NCBI RefSeq assembly: GCF_002289565.1
Contig: NZ_NTFY01000020.1
Span: 1 to 64,000, forward strand
DNA length: 64,000 nucleotides
DNA from: Rhodopirellula sp. SM50
Lineage (GTDB): Bacteria > Planctomycetota > Planctomycetia > Pirellulales > Pirellulaceae
Direction: 5' to 3'
Shown: one piece after another, positions 36,314 through 44,962 of the stretch
Layout: each line of letters opens with the position of its first letter
Numbering within the stretch: the first letter of the stretch is position 1
Notes under the pieces: generated by a model
Database searches by the model: none
What the model saw: only the letters and a program-made list of their open reading frames with translations
Told to the model about the DNA's origin: nothing
Translations under genes and position numbers: made by a program

Positions 36314-37864
36314 ATGAAGAAGCACAAGAGCCGTCTGAGGACAGCACTCGTCGCGGCACCGTTGACGTTGGCAGCAACCGGTCTGTTAATGGCGGCTGCT
36401 CCGATGACCAAACTTGATACCAAACCGGCGCCGGCCGCGGTGACACGCCCCGCGCCGTCTCCGGCGATCACGCCCGAACAGCTGAACATCGCCAATTCGC
36501 TCTCACAAGCGTTTCGCAATGTTGCCGATCGCGTCTTGCCGGCCGTCGTTGCCATCGAGAACCGCCCGGACACGTCTTGGCGTGCAGCCCAAGCTGCTCC
36601 CGAGGGCAATACGAAGAACACCCCCAATCCGTTCAAAGGAACACCGTTTGAGGACATGTTCCGTGGCGGCCAGATCCCGATGCAACCCGGCATGACCCCG
36701 CGTCAGGCTCCGCGTCCCCAAGGCGGTATCGGCTCGGGCGTGATCATCGACACGTCGGGGATCGTGTTGACCAACAACCACGTCGTCGAAGGCGGCGGGA
36801 CCGTGATCGTGAAGACACACGACGGCCGCGAATTTGAGGCGGTCGAAGTGTTCACGGACCCGAAAACGGACATCGCCGTGGTCAAGATCAACGGCGACGA
36901 TTCGTTGACGGCCGCGAAACTCGGCAACAGCGACACGACCTCGGTAGGCGACTGGGTCGTCGCACTCGGACAGCCGTTCGGGCTGGAAAGCACCGTCACG
37001 GCGGGGATCGTGAGCGCGAAGAATCGCGGCATCGGCATCACCGCTCGTGAGAACTTCATTCAAACCGACGCGGCGATCAACCCCGGTAACAGCGGCGGCC
37101 CGTTGGTCAACCTGTACGGCGAGGTGGTCGGGATCAACACCGCGATCTCGTCTCGCGGCGGCGGAAACAACGGGGTCGGATTCGCCGTGCCGTCCAACAT
37201 GGCCCGTTGGGTCAGCGATCAATTGGTTGCCAGCGGCACGGTGCAGCGGGCCTACTTGGGCGTCGCCATTCAGCCGGTGTCCCATGAATTGGCCGGCCAG
37301 CTCGGCGTCTCTCCCCGAGGCGGTGTGGCGGTCACCAACGTGTTCCCCGACACGCCGGCGGCCAAGATGGGTTTCCAGCCGGGCGATGTGATCGTGAAGT
37401 TCGGATCGACCAAGGTCGCCACCCCGCAACAACTGCAACTGGCCGTCGAGCGTTCCGCCATCGGGCAGACGGTTTCGGTGGAGATCGTGCGTGACGGGAA
37501 AACAGTCGCCTTGACCTACGAACCCGAAGCGGCACCGAATGACTTTACCGCTGCCGGACCGGAACAGAAGCCCGGCGGAGTGAAGATGCAGTCGCTGGGC
37601 ATCGAAGTCACTCCGTTGACCGCCGACGTCGCCAAGCAACTCGGCCTGGAGGAGTCCGCCGGCGTCGTGGTCACGCGAGTTCAGGAAGGCAGTCGCGCCG
37701 AGCAAGCCGGGCTGAGCCCCGGGATGGTGATTGCCCAGGTCAATCGCCAAGGCGTCTCGACGATGGCCGAGTTTGAAAACGCGGTCAAATCGGACGAGGA
37801 CGGAACCCTCCTGTTGTTGGTTCGCAGCGAGCGAGGCTCCCGCTTCGTTGTCATCGAAGGATAA
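36314..37864 (+). CDS. HtrA/Deg-family periplasmic serine protease
   Basis: A 516-residue protease with an N-terminal signal or anchor (about 9-29) from the ATG at 36314. The trypsin-like domain has the intact triad H156 (TNNHVVEG), D186 (KTDIAVV) and S260 (NPGNSGGPL). Two PDZ domains follow (about 295-395 and 415-512). HtrA proteases degrade or refold misfolded envelope proteins. It is followed, after a hairpin, by a histidine kinase and NtrC-type regulator on the same strand, so a stress-signalling link is plausible but not shown. Confidence 0.95.
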   Translation: MKKHKSRLRTALVAAPLTLAATGLLMAAAPMTKLDTKPAPAAVTRPAPSPAITPEQLNIANSLSQAFRNVADRVLPAVVAIENRPDTSWRAAQAAPEGNTKNTPNPFKGTPFEDMFRGGQIPMQPGMTPRQAPRPQGGIGSGVIIDTSGIVLTNNHVVEGGGTVIVKTHDGREFEAVEVFTDPKTDIAVVKINGDDSLTAAKLGNSDTTSVGDWVVALGQPFGLESTVTAGIVSAKNRGIGITARENFIQTDAAINPGNSGGPLVNLYGEVVGINTAISSRGGGNNGVGFAVPSNMARWVSDQLVASGTVQRAYLGVAIQPVSHELAGQLGVSPRGGVAVTNVFPDTPAAKMGFQPGDVIVKFGSTKVATPQQLQLAVERSAIGQTVSVEIVRDGKTVALTYEPEAAPNDFTAAGPEQKPGGVKMQSLGIEVTPLTADVAKQLGLEESAGVVVTRVQEGSRAEQAGLSPGMVIAQVNRQGVSTMAEFENAVKSDEDGTLLLLVRSERGSRFVVIEG

Positions 37865-37946
37865 GATTCCCCACCCGAGCAAGGAGGCGCGAACCAAATG
37901 CGACCAACGTCCCCGCGGCGTTGGTCGCTCTTTTTGGGAGCAGCAG

Positions 37947-38013
37947 AAAAGGGGGCAGGTACGAATGGCACGTGCCATTTGGGCCATTTGGTTGTTGGTA
38001 CCTGCCCCCTTTT
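37947..38013. repeat. Hairpin aaaagggggcaggtac, copy 1
   Basis: Perfect 16-bp arms (37947-37962 and 37998-38013) with a 35-bp loop lie between htrA and the histidine kinase gene. The same family occurs at 43026. Elements with this (G)GGGTCAGGTACC-type stem are spread in many bacterial genomes and resemble REP sequences served by IS200-like RAYT transposases. It could also act as the htrA terminator. Confidence 0.85.
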
Positions 38014-38072
38014 CCGCGGCCCGATGCCAAAGGGTATCCTGGTGACTCGCTTCGATCGACGAGGAATGACCG

Positions 38073-39482
38073 ATGAAACTTGCCGCCAAATTAATTCTGC
38101 TCTTCATGCTGGGCGTGTTGGGCATCGTCGCCCTGTTCTCCTGGCAAACCATTCGACGACAACTCAAGTGGGACGAGGAGCTGCGTGCCAACCACGTCGA
38201 TGACGTCGTCGGAGCGCTCAAACCCGCGATCGACGATGCCTATCGCAACGGCGGTGTGGTGACGATCCAACAGGCCATCGAAGTGACCGCGCGTCATATC
38301 CCCGGCCAAGAATTGCGTTGGGTCGAAGGCGTGCCGGCCGGCGATTCGGAAACTACGATCTCGTCGCGAAAAGTCTCTCGAATCTCCGTTTCCGACAAAG
38401 ACGGCGAAACCGTCGCCCACACGTTTGTCCCGTTGGAAATCGACGGCTCGCAAGCCGGCGGCGTGGAAGTGTCTCAATCGATGAAGCAGCAGGAACAATT
38501 CATTCGCGATTCCATGATCGCTTCTGTTCTGTCATTGCTCGGCGTTGCCGCCCTATCCGGCATGATGATTTACTTCGGCGGCGTCCGGCTGGTCGGCGAA
38601 CCGCTCGAAAAACTGATCGATCAAGTCCACCAGATCGGAGCAGGCAAGTTGCCTCAACCACCCGCCTTGAAACGCAGCGACGAACTCGGATCGTTGGCCG
38701 AAGCGATCAGCCAGATGAGCCGCCAGCTGGACCAGCAGCAGAACACGATTCGGCACACCGATCGGCTGGGAACCGTCGGCACGCTGGCCGCCGGCATGGC
38801 GCACGAGATGGGCACCCCGCTGAACGTCGTTGCCGGCCGGGCCGGTCTGATCGCGAGCGGAAAACTGTCGCCCGAGGAAGTCCGACAAAGCGCTCAAACG
38901 ATCAAGTCCGAAGCCGAACGCATGACCACGTTGATTCGCCAGTTGTTGGATTTTGCACGCCAATCTCCGACCACTCACACGCGGATCGACATCGGCCAAA
39001 TCGCGCGGACCACCTGCGATTTGATCGAACCGATCGCGGATAAATCGTCCGTAAAAATTGATCTCCACGCCGATGACCAAGCCTACCCGATCCGCGGTGA
39101 CGCCACTCAGATCCAGCAAGTGCTGACCAATTTTCTGACCAATGCGGTCCAGGCCATGCCCGACGGCGGCACGGTCACCGTGGCCCTCGAGCGACGGCAG
39201 TCCTCGCAGGGCGATCGGATGGTGGTCCACGTGACTGATCAAGGCCCAGGCATCCCGCCGGAACAGCTCGATCATGTCTTCGAACCGTTCTACACCACCA
39301 AGGATATCGGACAGGGAACGGGGCTCGGACTGTCGATCGCCTACGGGATCGTGCAAGAACACGGCGGCGACATCGAAGTTCAAAGCAATGAAAACGTGCA
39401 AACCACGTTCAGTGTCTCGCTGCCCGCCGCCGACGAATCAACAGCCGCTGCCGAAGAACCAACAGCCACCGCCCCATCATGA
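38073..39482 (+). CDS. Membrane sensor histidine kinase
   Basis: A 469-residue kinase: N-terminal helix (about 5-24), a periplasmic sensor region of about 120 residues, a second helix near 148-170, HAMP (about 170-220), the HisKA phosphoacceptor H244 in GMAHEMGTPLN, and an HATPase domain (QVLTNFLTNAVQAMPDGG and GTGLGLSIAYGI). An aggaatg site precedes the ATG at 38073. It overlaps the response regulator gene by 4 bp, so the two form a two-component pair. The signal is unknown; htrA next door suggests envelope stress. Confidence 0.95.
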   Translation: MKLAAKLILLFMLGVLGIVALFSWQTIRRQLKWDEELRANHVDDVVGALKPAIDDAYRNGGVVTIQQAIEVTARHIPGQELRWVEGVPAGDSETTISSRKVSRISVSDKDGETVAHTFVPLEIDGSQAGGVEVSQSMKQQEQFIRDSMIASVLSLLGVAALSGMMIYFGGVRLVGEPLEKLIDQVHQIGAGKLPQPPALKRSDELGSLAEAISQMSRQLDQQQNTIRHTDRLGTVGTLAAGMAHEMGTPLNVVAGRAGLIASGKLSPEEVRQSAQTIKSEAERMTTLIRQLLDFARQSPTTHTRIDIGQIARTTCDLIEPIADKSSVKIDLHADDQAYPIRGDATQIQQVLTNFLTNAVQAMPDGGTVTVALERRQSSQGDRMVVHVTDQGPGIPPEQLDHVFEPFYTTKDIGQGTGLGLSIAYGIVQEHGGDIEVQSNENVQTTFSVSLPAADESTAAAEEPTATAPS

Positions 39483-40846
39483 ACCAAACCATGTCCAACG
39501 CGAACGTCTTGATCGTTGACGATGAACGAAACATGTGCGAGTTGATCGAGACCGATCTGCGACTGCGGGGAATCAACAGCCGCTGGTGCCTGTCGGCAGC
39601 GGACGCGGTGGAAGCCCTGCATCAGGAAAACTTCGATGTGGTGCTGACCGATGTAAAGATGCCGGGCACGACCGGTTTGCAACTGTGCCGACAGTTCACC
39701 GAAACCAGGCCCGATGTGCCGGTGATCGTGATGACCGCCTTCGGAACGTTGGAAACCGCAATCACGGCGATGCGCGCCGGCGCGTATGACTTCATCACCA
39801 AGCCGATCGAGATGGACCTGCTGGCGATCACGTTGCGGCGGGCAATCGAACATCGCCAACTGTCCGAGCAGGTCCGATTGCTGAACGCGTCGAGCGACGA
39901 AGTCGGCGCGTTCGGGGAGATGATCGGCAAGAGTCCCGCGATGGTGAAACTGTACGAACAACTGCAGCGTGTCGCGCAGTCCGATGCCGCGGTTCTGATC
40001 TGCGGCGAAAGCGGAACCGGCAAAGAGCTTGTCGCCCGCTCGATCCATGCCAACAGCCGCCGCAGCGATCAACCGTTTGTCGCCGTCAACTGTGGCGCGC
40101 TCAGTGAAACATTGCTCGAGAGTGAACTGTTCGGCCACGTCAAGGGAGCCTTCACCGATGCACGGAGCGAACGTCGGGGGCTGTTTCTGGAAGCCGACGG
40201 CGGAACGCTGCTGTTGGACGAAATGGGCGAGATGCCGATGCCGATGCAGGTCAAGTTGCTGCGAACCCTGGAAGAACGTTCGGTCCGTCCGGTGGGTAGC
40301 GACAAGGACATCCCCTTTGACGTTCGTGTCTTGACGGCAACCAACCGTGACCTGGAAACCTCCGTCGCCGAGGGGCGTTTCCGCGAGGACCTATTCTATC
40401 GGATCAACGTGATCGGCATCCAGTTGCCGCCGCTGCGAGCCCGGGGAACCGACACGCTAAGACTGGCGGAACATTTCTTGAAACAGTTTGCCAGATCCGA
40501 ACGCAAATCGGTGGACGGGTTTGCCGAAGGCGTGGCCGAAAAATTGCTCGCGTATTCGTGGCCCGGTAACATTCGCGAGTTGCGCAATGTGATCGAACGC
40601 GCCGTCGCGCTGACGCGTTACGACAAGATCACGATCGAAGACCTGCCGGAAAAAATCAGCAATTTCTCCGCCGGCACACTGTTCATCGGCGGCTTGGATC
40701 CGAGTGAATTGGTCCCGATGGAAGACATCGAACGCCGCTACATCAACCATGTGCTGGAAGCGGTCGGAGGTAACCAGACGCAAGCCGCCCGAATCCTCGG
40801 ACTGGATCGAAAAACGATCTACCGCAAGTTGAAGCAGGAGGGGTAG
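39479..40846 (+). CDS. NtrC-family sigma-54-dependent response regulator
   Basis: A 455-residue regulator. Receiver domain residues 8-120 with phosphoacceptor D58 (LTDVKMPG). The AAA+ sigma-54 interaction domain carries Walker A GESGTGKE, the GAFTDA loop that contacts sigma-54 (HVKGAFTDARSER) and Walker B LLLDEMGE. A Fis-type helix-turn-helix ends the protein (QTQAARILGLDRKTIYRKL). Phosphorylation by the upstream kinase should trigger transcription at sigma-54 promoters; the targets are not visible. The ATGA overlap shows translational coupling. Confidence 0.96.
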   Translation: MNQTMSNANVLIVDDERNMCELIETDLRLRGINSRWCLSAADAVEALHQENFDVVLTDVKMPGTTGLQLCRQFTETRPDVPVIVMTAFGTLETAITAMRAGAYDFITKPIEMDLLAITLRRAIEHRQLSEQVRLLNASSDEVGAFGEMIGKSPAMVKLYEQLQRVAQSDAAVLICGESGTGKELVARSIHANSRRSDQPFVAVNCGALSETLLESELFGHVKGAFTDARSERRGLFLEADGGTLLLDEMGEMPMPMQVKLLRTLEERSVRPVGSDKDIPFDVRVLTATNRDLETSVAEGRFREDLFYRINVIGIQLPPLRARGTDTLRLAEHFLKQFARSERKSVDGFAEGVAEKLLAYSWPGNIRELRNVIERAVALTRYDKITIEDLPEKISNFSAGTLFIGGLDPSELVPMEDIERRYINHVLEAVGGNQTQAARILGLDRKTIYRKLKQEG

Positions 40847-40914
40847 GTCACGCGATGCGTGGCAGGGGTAGGTCACGCTGTGCGTGACAGGGGTAGGTCA
40901 CGCTGTGCGTGACG
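40842..40914. repeat. 25-bp tandem palindromic repeat, three units
   Basis: ggtaggtcacgctgtgcgtg begins units at 40842, 40867 and 40892. Each unit is itself a small hairpin (gtcacgc/gcgtgac). It starts within the last codons of the response regulator gene and covers its stop, so it may work as a terminator. Confidence 0.9.
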
Positions 40915-41036
40915 GCAACGCAGTGCAGCGTCTATCGGTAGATGTCATGCGAGAGAGCCATGGACCGTCTGGCAATCGGCTTCCCTCAATCGATCGGATC
41001 GAACAGACGATCTCCGGTACCACAGCAATGGATCAC

Positions 41037-41111
41037 ACCCACGGATGGCAGCGCGTACCCACGGATCCCAGGCTGCTTTTTATCCGTGGGTTCGCTCTGC
41101 CATCGGTGGGT
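41037..41111. repeat. Imperfect 30-bp inverted repeat
   Basis: acccacggatggcagcgcgt (41037-41066 in full) mirrors 41082-41111 with three mismatches over 30 bases and a 15-bp loop. The flanks (40915-41295) contain no supported gene. Confidence 0.85.
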
Positions 41112-41295
41112 TCATTTAAATCGGGCACTCGGGGCTGTCCTCAGGCTGGTGTTTCCAGCGTCGCACTGCAACCCGCCGGTTTGACTCCGCGATCCAATCA
41201 GACGGATGACCGGCGCATGACGTTTACCGCTAGACGGTCCACTACGCAGTTCGATCGAGAGGCCGCTCGCGCCGTTCCGCCAACAAACGGTGCCG

Positions 41296-41586
41296 CTACG
41301 ACTGCGATTCTTCGGGCCGGTTGATCACGAAGTGGGACAGTTTCGGCGCCAGCGGGGCTCGCTGGCCGGGCTTGGGGCGGTGGATGGAGCGGATCTCACC
41401 TCGCGTTTCGCAGGCGGGGGATTTCGCTTGGCGTTCGGCCGATCCGTGGCGGCGGTCGATGCGTGTCTCCGCCTCATAGTCACTGTTCAAAGGTTCATCT
41501 TCGATGCGAGGTGCGAACCGGATGCACACGAGCACCACGCCCGTACAGACGACTGAAACGATCAGCCAGATGATTAAGAGATTCAT
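41296..41586 (-). CDS. Small single-helix membrane protein
   Basis: A 96-residue protein from the ATG at 41586, with a single N-terminal helix (MNLLIIWLIVSVVCTGVVLV) and a hydrophilic, charged, C-terminal tail (CIRFAPRIEDEPLNSDYEAE). No family is recognised. It lies 180 bp downstream of gspF on the same strand and may belong to that secretion operon, but coding evidence rests on the helix alone. Its 3' end overlaps a degraded REP-like arm around 41266-41291. Confidence 0.5.
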   Translation of the reverse strand: MNLLIIWLIVSVVCTGVVLVCIRFAPRIEDEPLNSDYEAETRIDRRHGSAERQAKSPACETRGEIRSIHRPKPGQRAPLAPKLSHFVINRPEESQS

Positions 41587-41765
41587 ATCCGCACCGCCCA
41601 CAGTTGGTACGCCGAACTTGCCCGCTCTCTGCCCTTTCTACGCCAGAACAGAACCATGTGTTCCGAAGAAAGATTGACGTAGGGAGAACACAACAGTTCT
41701 GGCTGGAACCTGGTCTTTCGGTTCAATCGGCTCGACCGGGTGATTCGTTCAAGCAAATTTTGCAA

Positions 41766-42977
41766 CTACAGACTCGTGCTGCTCTTGAGGACCGGCACGA
41801 GCAGTGCAAGCACAACAGCCAGAACCAAAAACGCCATGACCAGCAACATCATTGGTTCGAGTAATCGTACAAAGAGGTCCAGTCTGCGAAAAGTTCGCTT
41901 CTCCAGTGAGTCGGCGATTTCCGGAAGAACTTTTTCTAGCGAGTTGCTTTCCTCCCCCACGCTGATCATTTCCACGACCGATGGGGGAAAATAGCCAGAG
42001 GCCCTCAGCGGTGTGGCCAGGGATTCACCGCCGCGGATGTTTTCGGTCGCATCGGCGATCGATTGGCTGAGCAAGCGATTGGCGGCGGCCGAACGACTGA
42101 TTTCAAGCGACTTCAAGATCGGCACACCGTTTCCCAGCAGGGTGCCCAAAACACGGCAGAATCGGGCGACGGCCAGATTCATCAGGATGTTGCCGAGCAC
42201 CGGAATCCGCAGCTTGATCTTGTCCATCATCTGCTTGCCGGCATCGGTTGCCAATTGAACTTTGATCACCACGATCAAGGCGATGGCCAAGATGACGAGC
42301 ACCCAGCCGTATTGTTGCAGTACCGTGCTAAAGCTGAGCAGCGATTCGGTGTACCAGGGCATCTCGTCTTTTTGGCGCAAGCGATCAAACATCGCATCAA
42401 ACTTAGGGACGAAGAAGACCAGCAGCCCGCTGATGACGAGGGAGCCGACCGAAAACAGGAACACGGGATAGGCCAGTGCGCTGATGGTTCGGCCTTTCAG
42501 ATCCTCCTGCAACTCGGTGAACGTGCTGACACGTTCCAGGGCGTCTTCCAGGAAACCGCCTTCGGTCCCGGCGCGGACCATGTTGATTGCCATGTCGGAG
42601 AACACGTTGGGAAACCGCGCCATCGCGTTGCCGATCGGTTCGCCGTCTTCGACCCGCGCCTTGATTTCTTTGACGATATCGCCCAAGACCCGGTCAGTCG
42701 CTTGTTCACCGAGGACGGTCAGCGAGCGCATCATCGGCACGCCGCTGCGGAGCAGCGAGGCCAATTGACCGTAAAAGGTCGCCATCGTCTGGCCTTTGAC
42801 ACGTTTCCGCTGGCCAAACAGGGAGCGGCCGGACGTGTTTTCGGCGGCGGCGACCTTGGACGGAAAGAGCGACTTTTCGCTCAGCAGCGCGGCGACTTCG
42901 CGTTCATTGGCGGCTTCGATCGAACCGCTCACGGTCTTGCCCGCCATGTCGCGGGCGGTGTAGGCAAACGTCGGCAT
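41766..42977 (-). CDS. gspF: Type II secretion / type IV pilus inner-membrane platform protein (GspF/PilC)
   Basis: A 403-residue protein with the two T2SSF repeats of the family (about 70-190 and 270-395), each with its own membrane helix, and a helix at the C-terminus (LLVMAFLVLAVVLALLVPV). The start MPTFAYTARDMAGKTVSGSI is typical for GspF. It forms the cytoplasmic-membrane platform that couples the GspE ATPase to pseudopilus assembly. The order secretin-gspE-gspF on the minus strand indicates an operon; pseudopilin genes are not in the window. Confidence 0.94.
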   Translation of the reverse strand: MPTFAYTARDMAGKTVSGSIEAANEREVAALLSEKSLFPSKVAAAENTSGRSLFGQRKRVKGQTMATFYGQLASLLRSGVPMMRSLTVLGEQATDRVLGDIVKEIKARVEDGEPIGNAMARFPNVFSDMAINMVRAGTEGGFLEDALERVSTFTELQEDLKGRTISALAYPVFLFSVGSLVISGLLVFFVPKFDAMFDRLRQKDEMPWYTESLLSFSTVLQQYGWVLVILAIALIVVIKVQLATDAGKQMMDKIKLRIPVLGNILMNLAVARFCRVLGTLLGNGVPILKSLEISRSAAANRLLSQSIADATENIRGGESLATPLRASGYFPPSVVEMISVGEESNSLEKVLPEIADSLEKRTFRRLDLFVRLLEPMMLLVMAFLVLAVVLALLVPVLKSSTSL

Positions 42978-43025
42978 GATTCTAGTGCTGTGTCAGCGTT
43001 AAATGTTCGGGTTGCGTTTGTCGAG

Positions 43026-43100
43026 CGGAAAAGGGGTCAGGTACCAAAACCAAATGGCCCGCAGGGTGCTTCGCATTTTTGGTACCTGACCCCTTTTCCG
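43026..43100. repeat. Hairpin cggaaaaggggtcaggtacc, copy 2
   Basis: 24-bp arms (43026-43049 and 43077-43100) around a 27-bp loop between gspE and gspF. Same stem family as 37947-38013 but with one extra G/T change and longer arms. Confidence 0.88.
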
Positions 43101-43131
43101 CGGCACCCAAAGTTTAAAAGTTGCCGCACCA

Positions 43132-44826
43132 CTAGAGAGCCTCGCCCTTGGAAACGCGTAGCACTTCGTCGATGCTCGTCAGGCCCGCGATCACTTTGTC
43201 CCAAGCGTCCATCCGCAGGGTCCGCATGCCGGCATCCACGGCCGCTTTGCGGATGACCCAACTGCTGGCCCGATCCTGGGCTAGCTGGCGGATTTCATCA
43301 TTGGTGACCAACAGTTCATAAATACCCATCCGCCCGGAATAGCCCAGGTTGCGGCATTCGCGGCAGCCCACCGGGCGATACCAAGTGAATTCGCCGGCGC
43401 GATCCCAGGGGAAATCCTGAGGCACTTCGTCCGGCGACGGCTTGTAGGCTTCTTTGCACAGCGGGCAGAGTCGACGGAGCAGCCGCTGGGCCATCACGCC
43501 TTCGACGGTCCCCGCGACCAGGAACGGTTCGACGCCCATGTCGCCCAGTCGGGTGAAGGCCCCCGAGGCGTCATTGGTGTGCAAGGTGCTGAAGACCAAG
43601 TGGCCGGTCAACGACGCCTGGATGGCGTTTTCGGCCGTTTCCAAGTCACGAATTTCCCCCACCAGGACGATGTCGGGGTCGTGCCGCAAGATACTCCGCA
43701 GCGACGCGGCAAAGGTGAAGCCGATCTTGGAGTGGACCTGGATTTGGTTGATACCGTCAAGTTGGTATTCGACCGGGTCTTCGGTGGTGATGATCTTGGT
43801 TTCTTCGCTGCGGATTTGTAGCAAACTGCTGTAGAGCGTCGTGGTTTTACCGCTACCGGTCGGCCCGGTGACGAGGACGATCCCGTGCGGCAACTCGATC
43901 AGCTTGCTGTAGGTTTGATAGATCTCGTCGGACATCCCCAGTTTGCCCAAATCGAAGACCATGGCGGATTTGTCCAGCACCCGCATCACCAAGCCTTCGC
44001 CGTGGATCATCGGGATCACGCTCAAACGAATGTCGACCTCGCGACCGTGAACCCTCAGTTTAATGCGACCGTCCTGGGGGAGACGTTTTTCGGCGATGTT
44101 GAGCCGCGCCATGATTTTCAAGCGACTGATGATGGCGGCTTGGAAACGGTTGATTTCCGGCGGCGTGGGTTGGCGGTGCAAAATCCCGTCGATCCGATAG
44201 CGGACCAGCAATCCATCGGACTGGGTCTCGATGTGAATGTCGCTGGCGCGCGTCTCGATCGCTTCGAGCAAGATTTCGTTGACCAGGCGGACGACCGAAG
44301 CTTCCTGAGCCATCTCGCTCAGTTCGCTGCCGTCGGTTTCCAGCTCTTCGAGCAACTCGACGTCTTCGTCATCCGAGACGGCCGCCATCAGGTCTTCGAC
44401 GGTTTCGCTGCCGACACCGAGATGACGCTTCATCAGCCGCGCGATCTCGCCGCGTTGTGCGACGATCGGAATGATGTTTTTGCCCGTCGCCGCGCTGGCT
44501 TCATCGAGCGGGTAGAGGTCCAGCGGATCGGCGGTCGCCACGACGACCGATCCATTTTGGAAGCGAATCGGGAACAGCGACTGGCGATAGATCAATCGCT
44601 GCGGGAAGCCTTCCAAGGCGGCCAGATCGATTTCGGTGTCGCGTAAATCAACGAACTCCAAGCCGACTTCCTCGGCCAGCGCTTCGAGCGCTTCACGTTC
44701 ACCGACGAAGCCTTTTTCGACGGCGGCCTGAATGATATCGGACGCATTGCTGCCGTGGGTGTCTGCCAGCTGTGCGTCGCTGAGCAGTCCGCGTCGTCGA
44801 AGGATTTCGCCTGCACGCATGATCAT
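43132..44826 (-). CDS. gspE: Type II secretion / pilus assembly ATPase (GspE/PilB)
   Basis: A 564-residue ATPase from the ATG at 44826 (MIMRAGEILRRRGLLS); a later ATG at 44820 is possible, and the open frame of 271 codons upstream is only a shadow of the secretin gene. MshEN-type N-terminal domains cover about 1-150. The ATPase core has Walker A GPTGSGKTTTL, the aspartate-box region and Walker B HDPDIVLVGEIRD. A four-cysteine zinc motif is CPLC...CREC near 440-470. It powers pseudopilus or pilus assembly from the cytoplasm, and it is encoded 136 bp after the secretin-like gene. Confidence 0.95.
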   Translation of the reverse strand: MIMRAGEILRRRGLLSDAQLADTHGSNASDIIQAAVEKGFVGEREALEALAEEVGLEFVDLRDTEIDLAALEGFPQRLIYRQSLFPIRFQNGSVVVATADPLDLYPLDEASAATGKNIIPIVAQRGEIARLMKRHLGVGSETVEDLMAAVSDDEDVELLEELETDGSELSEMAQEASVVRLVNEILLEAIETRASDIHIETQSDGLLVRYRIDGILHRQPTPPEINRFQAAIISRLKIMARLNIAEKRLPQDGRIKLRVHGREVDIRLSVIPMIHGEGLVMRVLDKSAMVFDLGKLGMSDEIYQTYSKLIELPHGIVLVTGPTGSGKTTTLYSSLLQIRSEETKIITTEDPVEYQLDGINQIQVHSKIGFTFAASLRSILRHDPDIVLVGEIRDLETAENAIQASLTGHLVFSTLHTNDASGAFTRLGDMGVEPFLVAGTVEGVMAQRLLRRLCPLCKEAYKPSPDEVPQDFPWDRAGEFTWYRPVGCRECRNLGYSGRMGIYELLVTNDEIRQLAQDRASSWVIRKAAVDAGMRTLRMDAWDKVIAGLTSIDEVLRVSKGEAL

Positions 44827-44962
44827 GGAATCGGTTCCGGTGTTCTTCCAAAGAGTGATGCTTGGATTGTACTGTGTTGCGGGGCAGAACGTCGGCGCGC
44901 CCGGAGAGTTTGCATCGTGGTCGATCTCCGGTTGCGCCTTGAAGACGTTTGCCTGGTCGGGA

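Noticed and set aside
40884-41324. 146-codon plus-strand frame after the response regulator
   Set aside because: It runs across the tandem repeat and an inverted repeat; no domain or consistent composition.
41583-41765. 60-codon minus-strand frame overlapping the small membrane gene by 4 bp
   Set aside because: TTG start directly after the gspF stop, no ribosome-binding site and no protein-like features; the overlap alone is weak evidence.
42063-43256. Plus-strand frame of 397 codons
   Set aside because: It lies opposite gspF and a hairpin; amino-acid make-up is typical of antisense high-GC frames.
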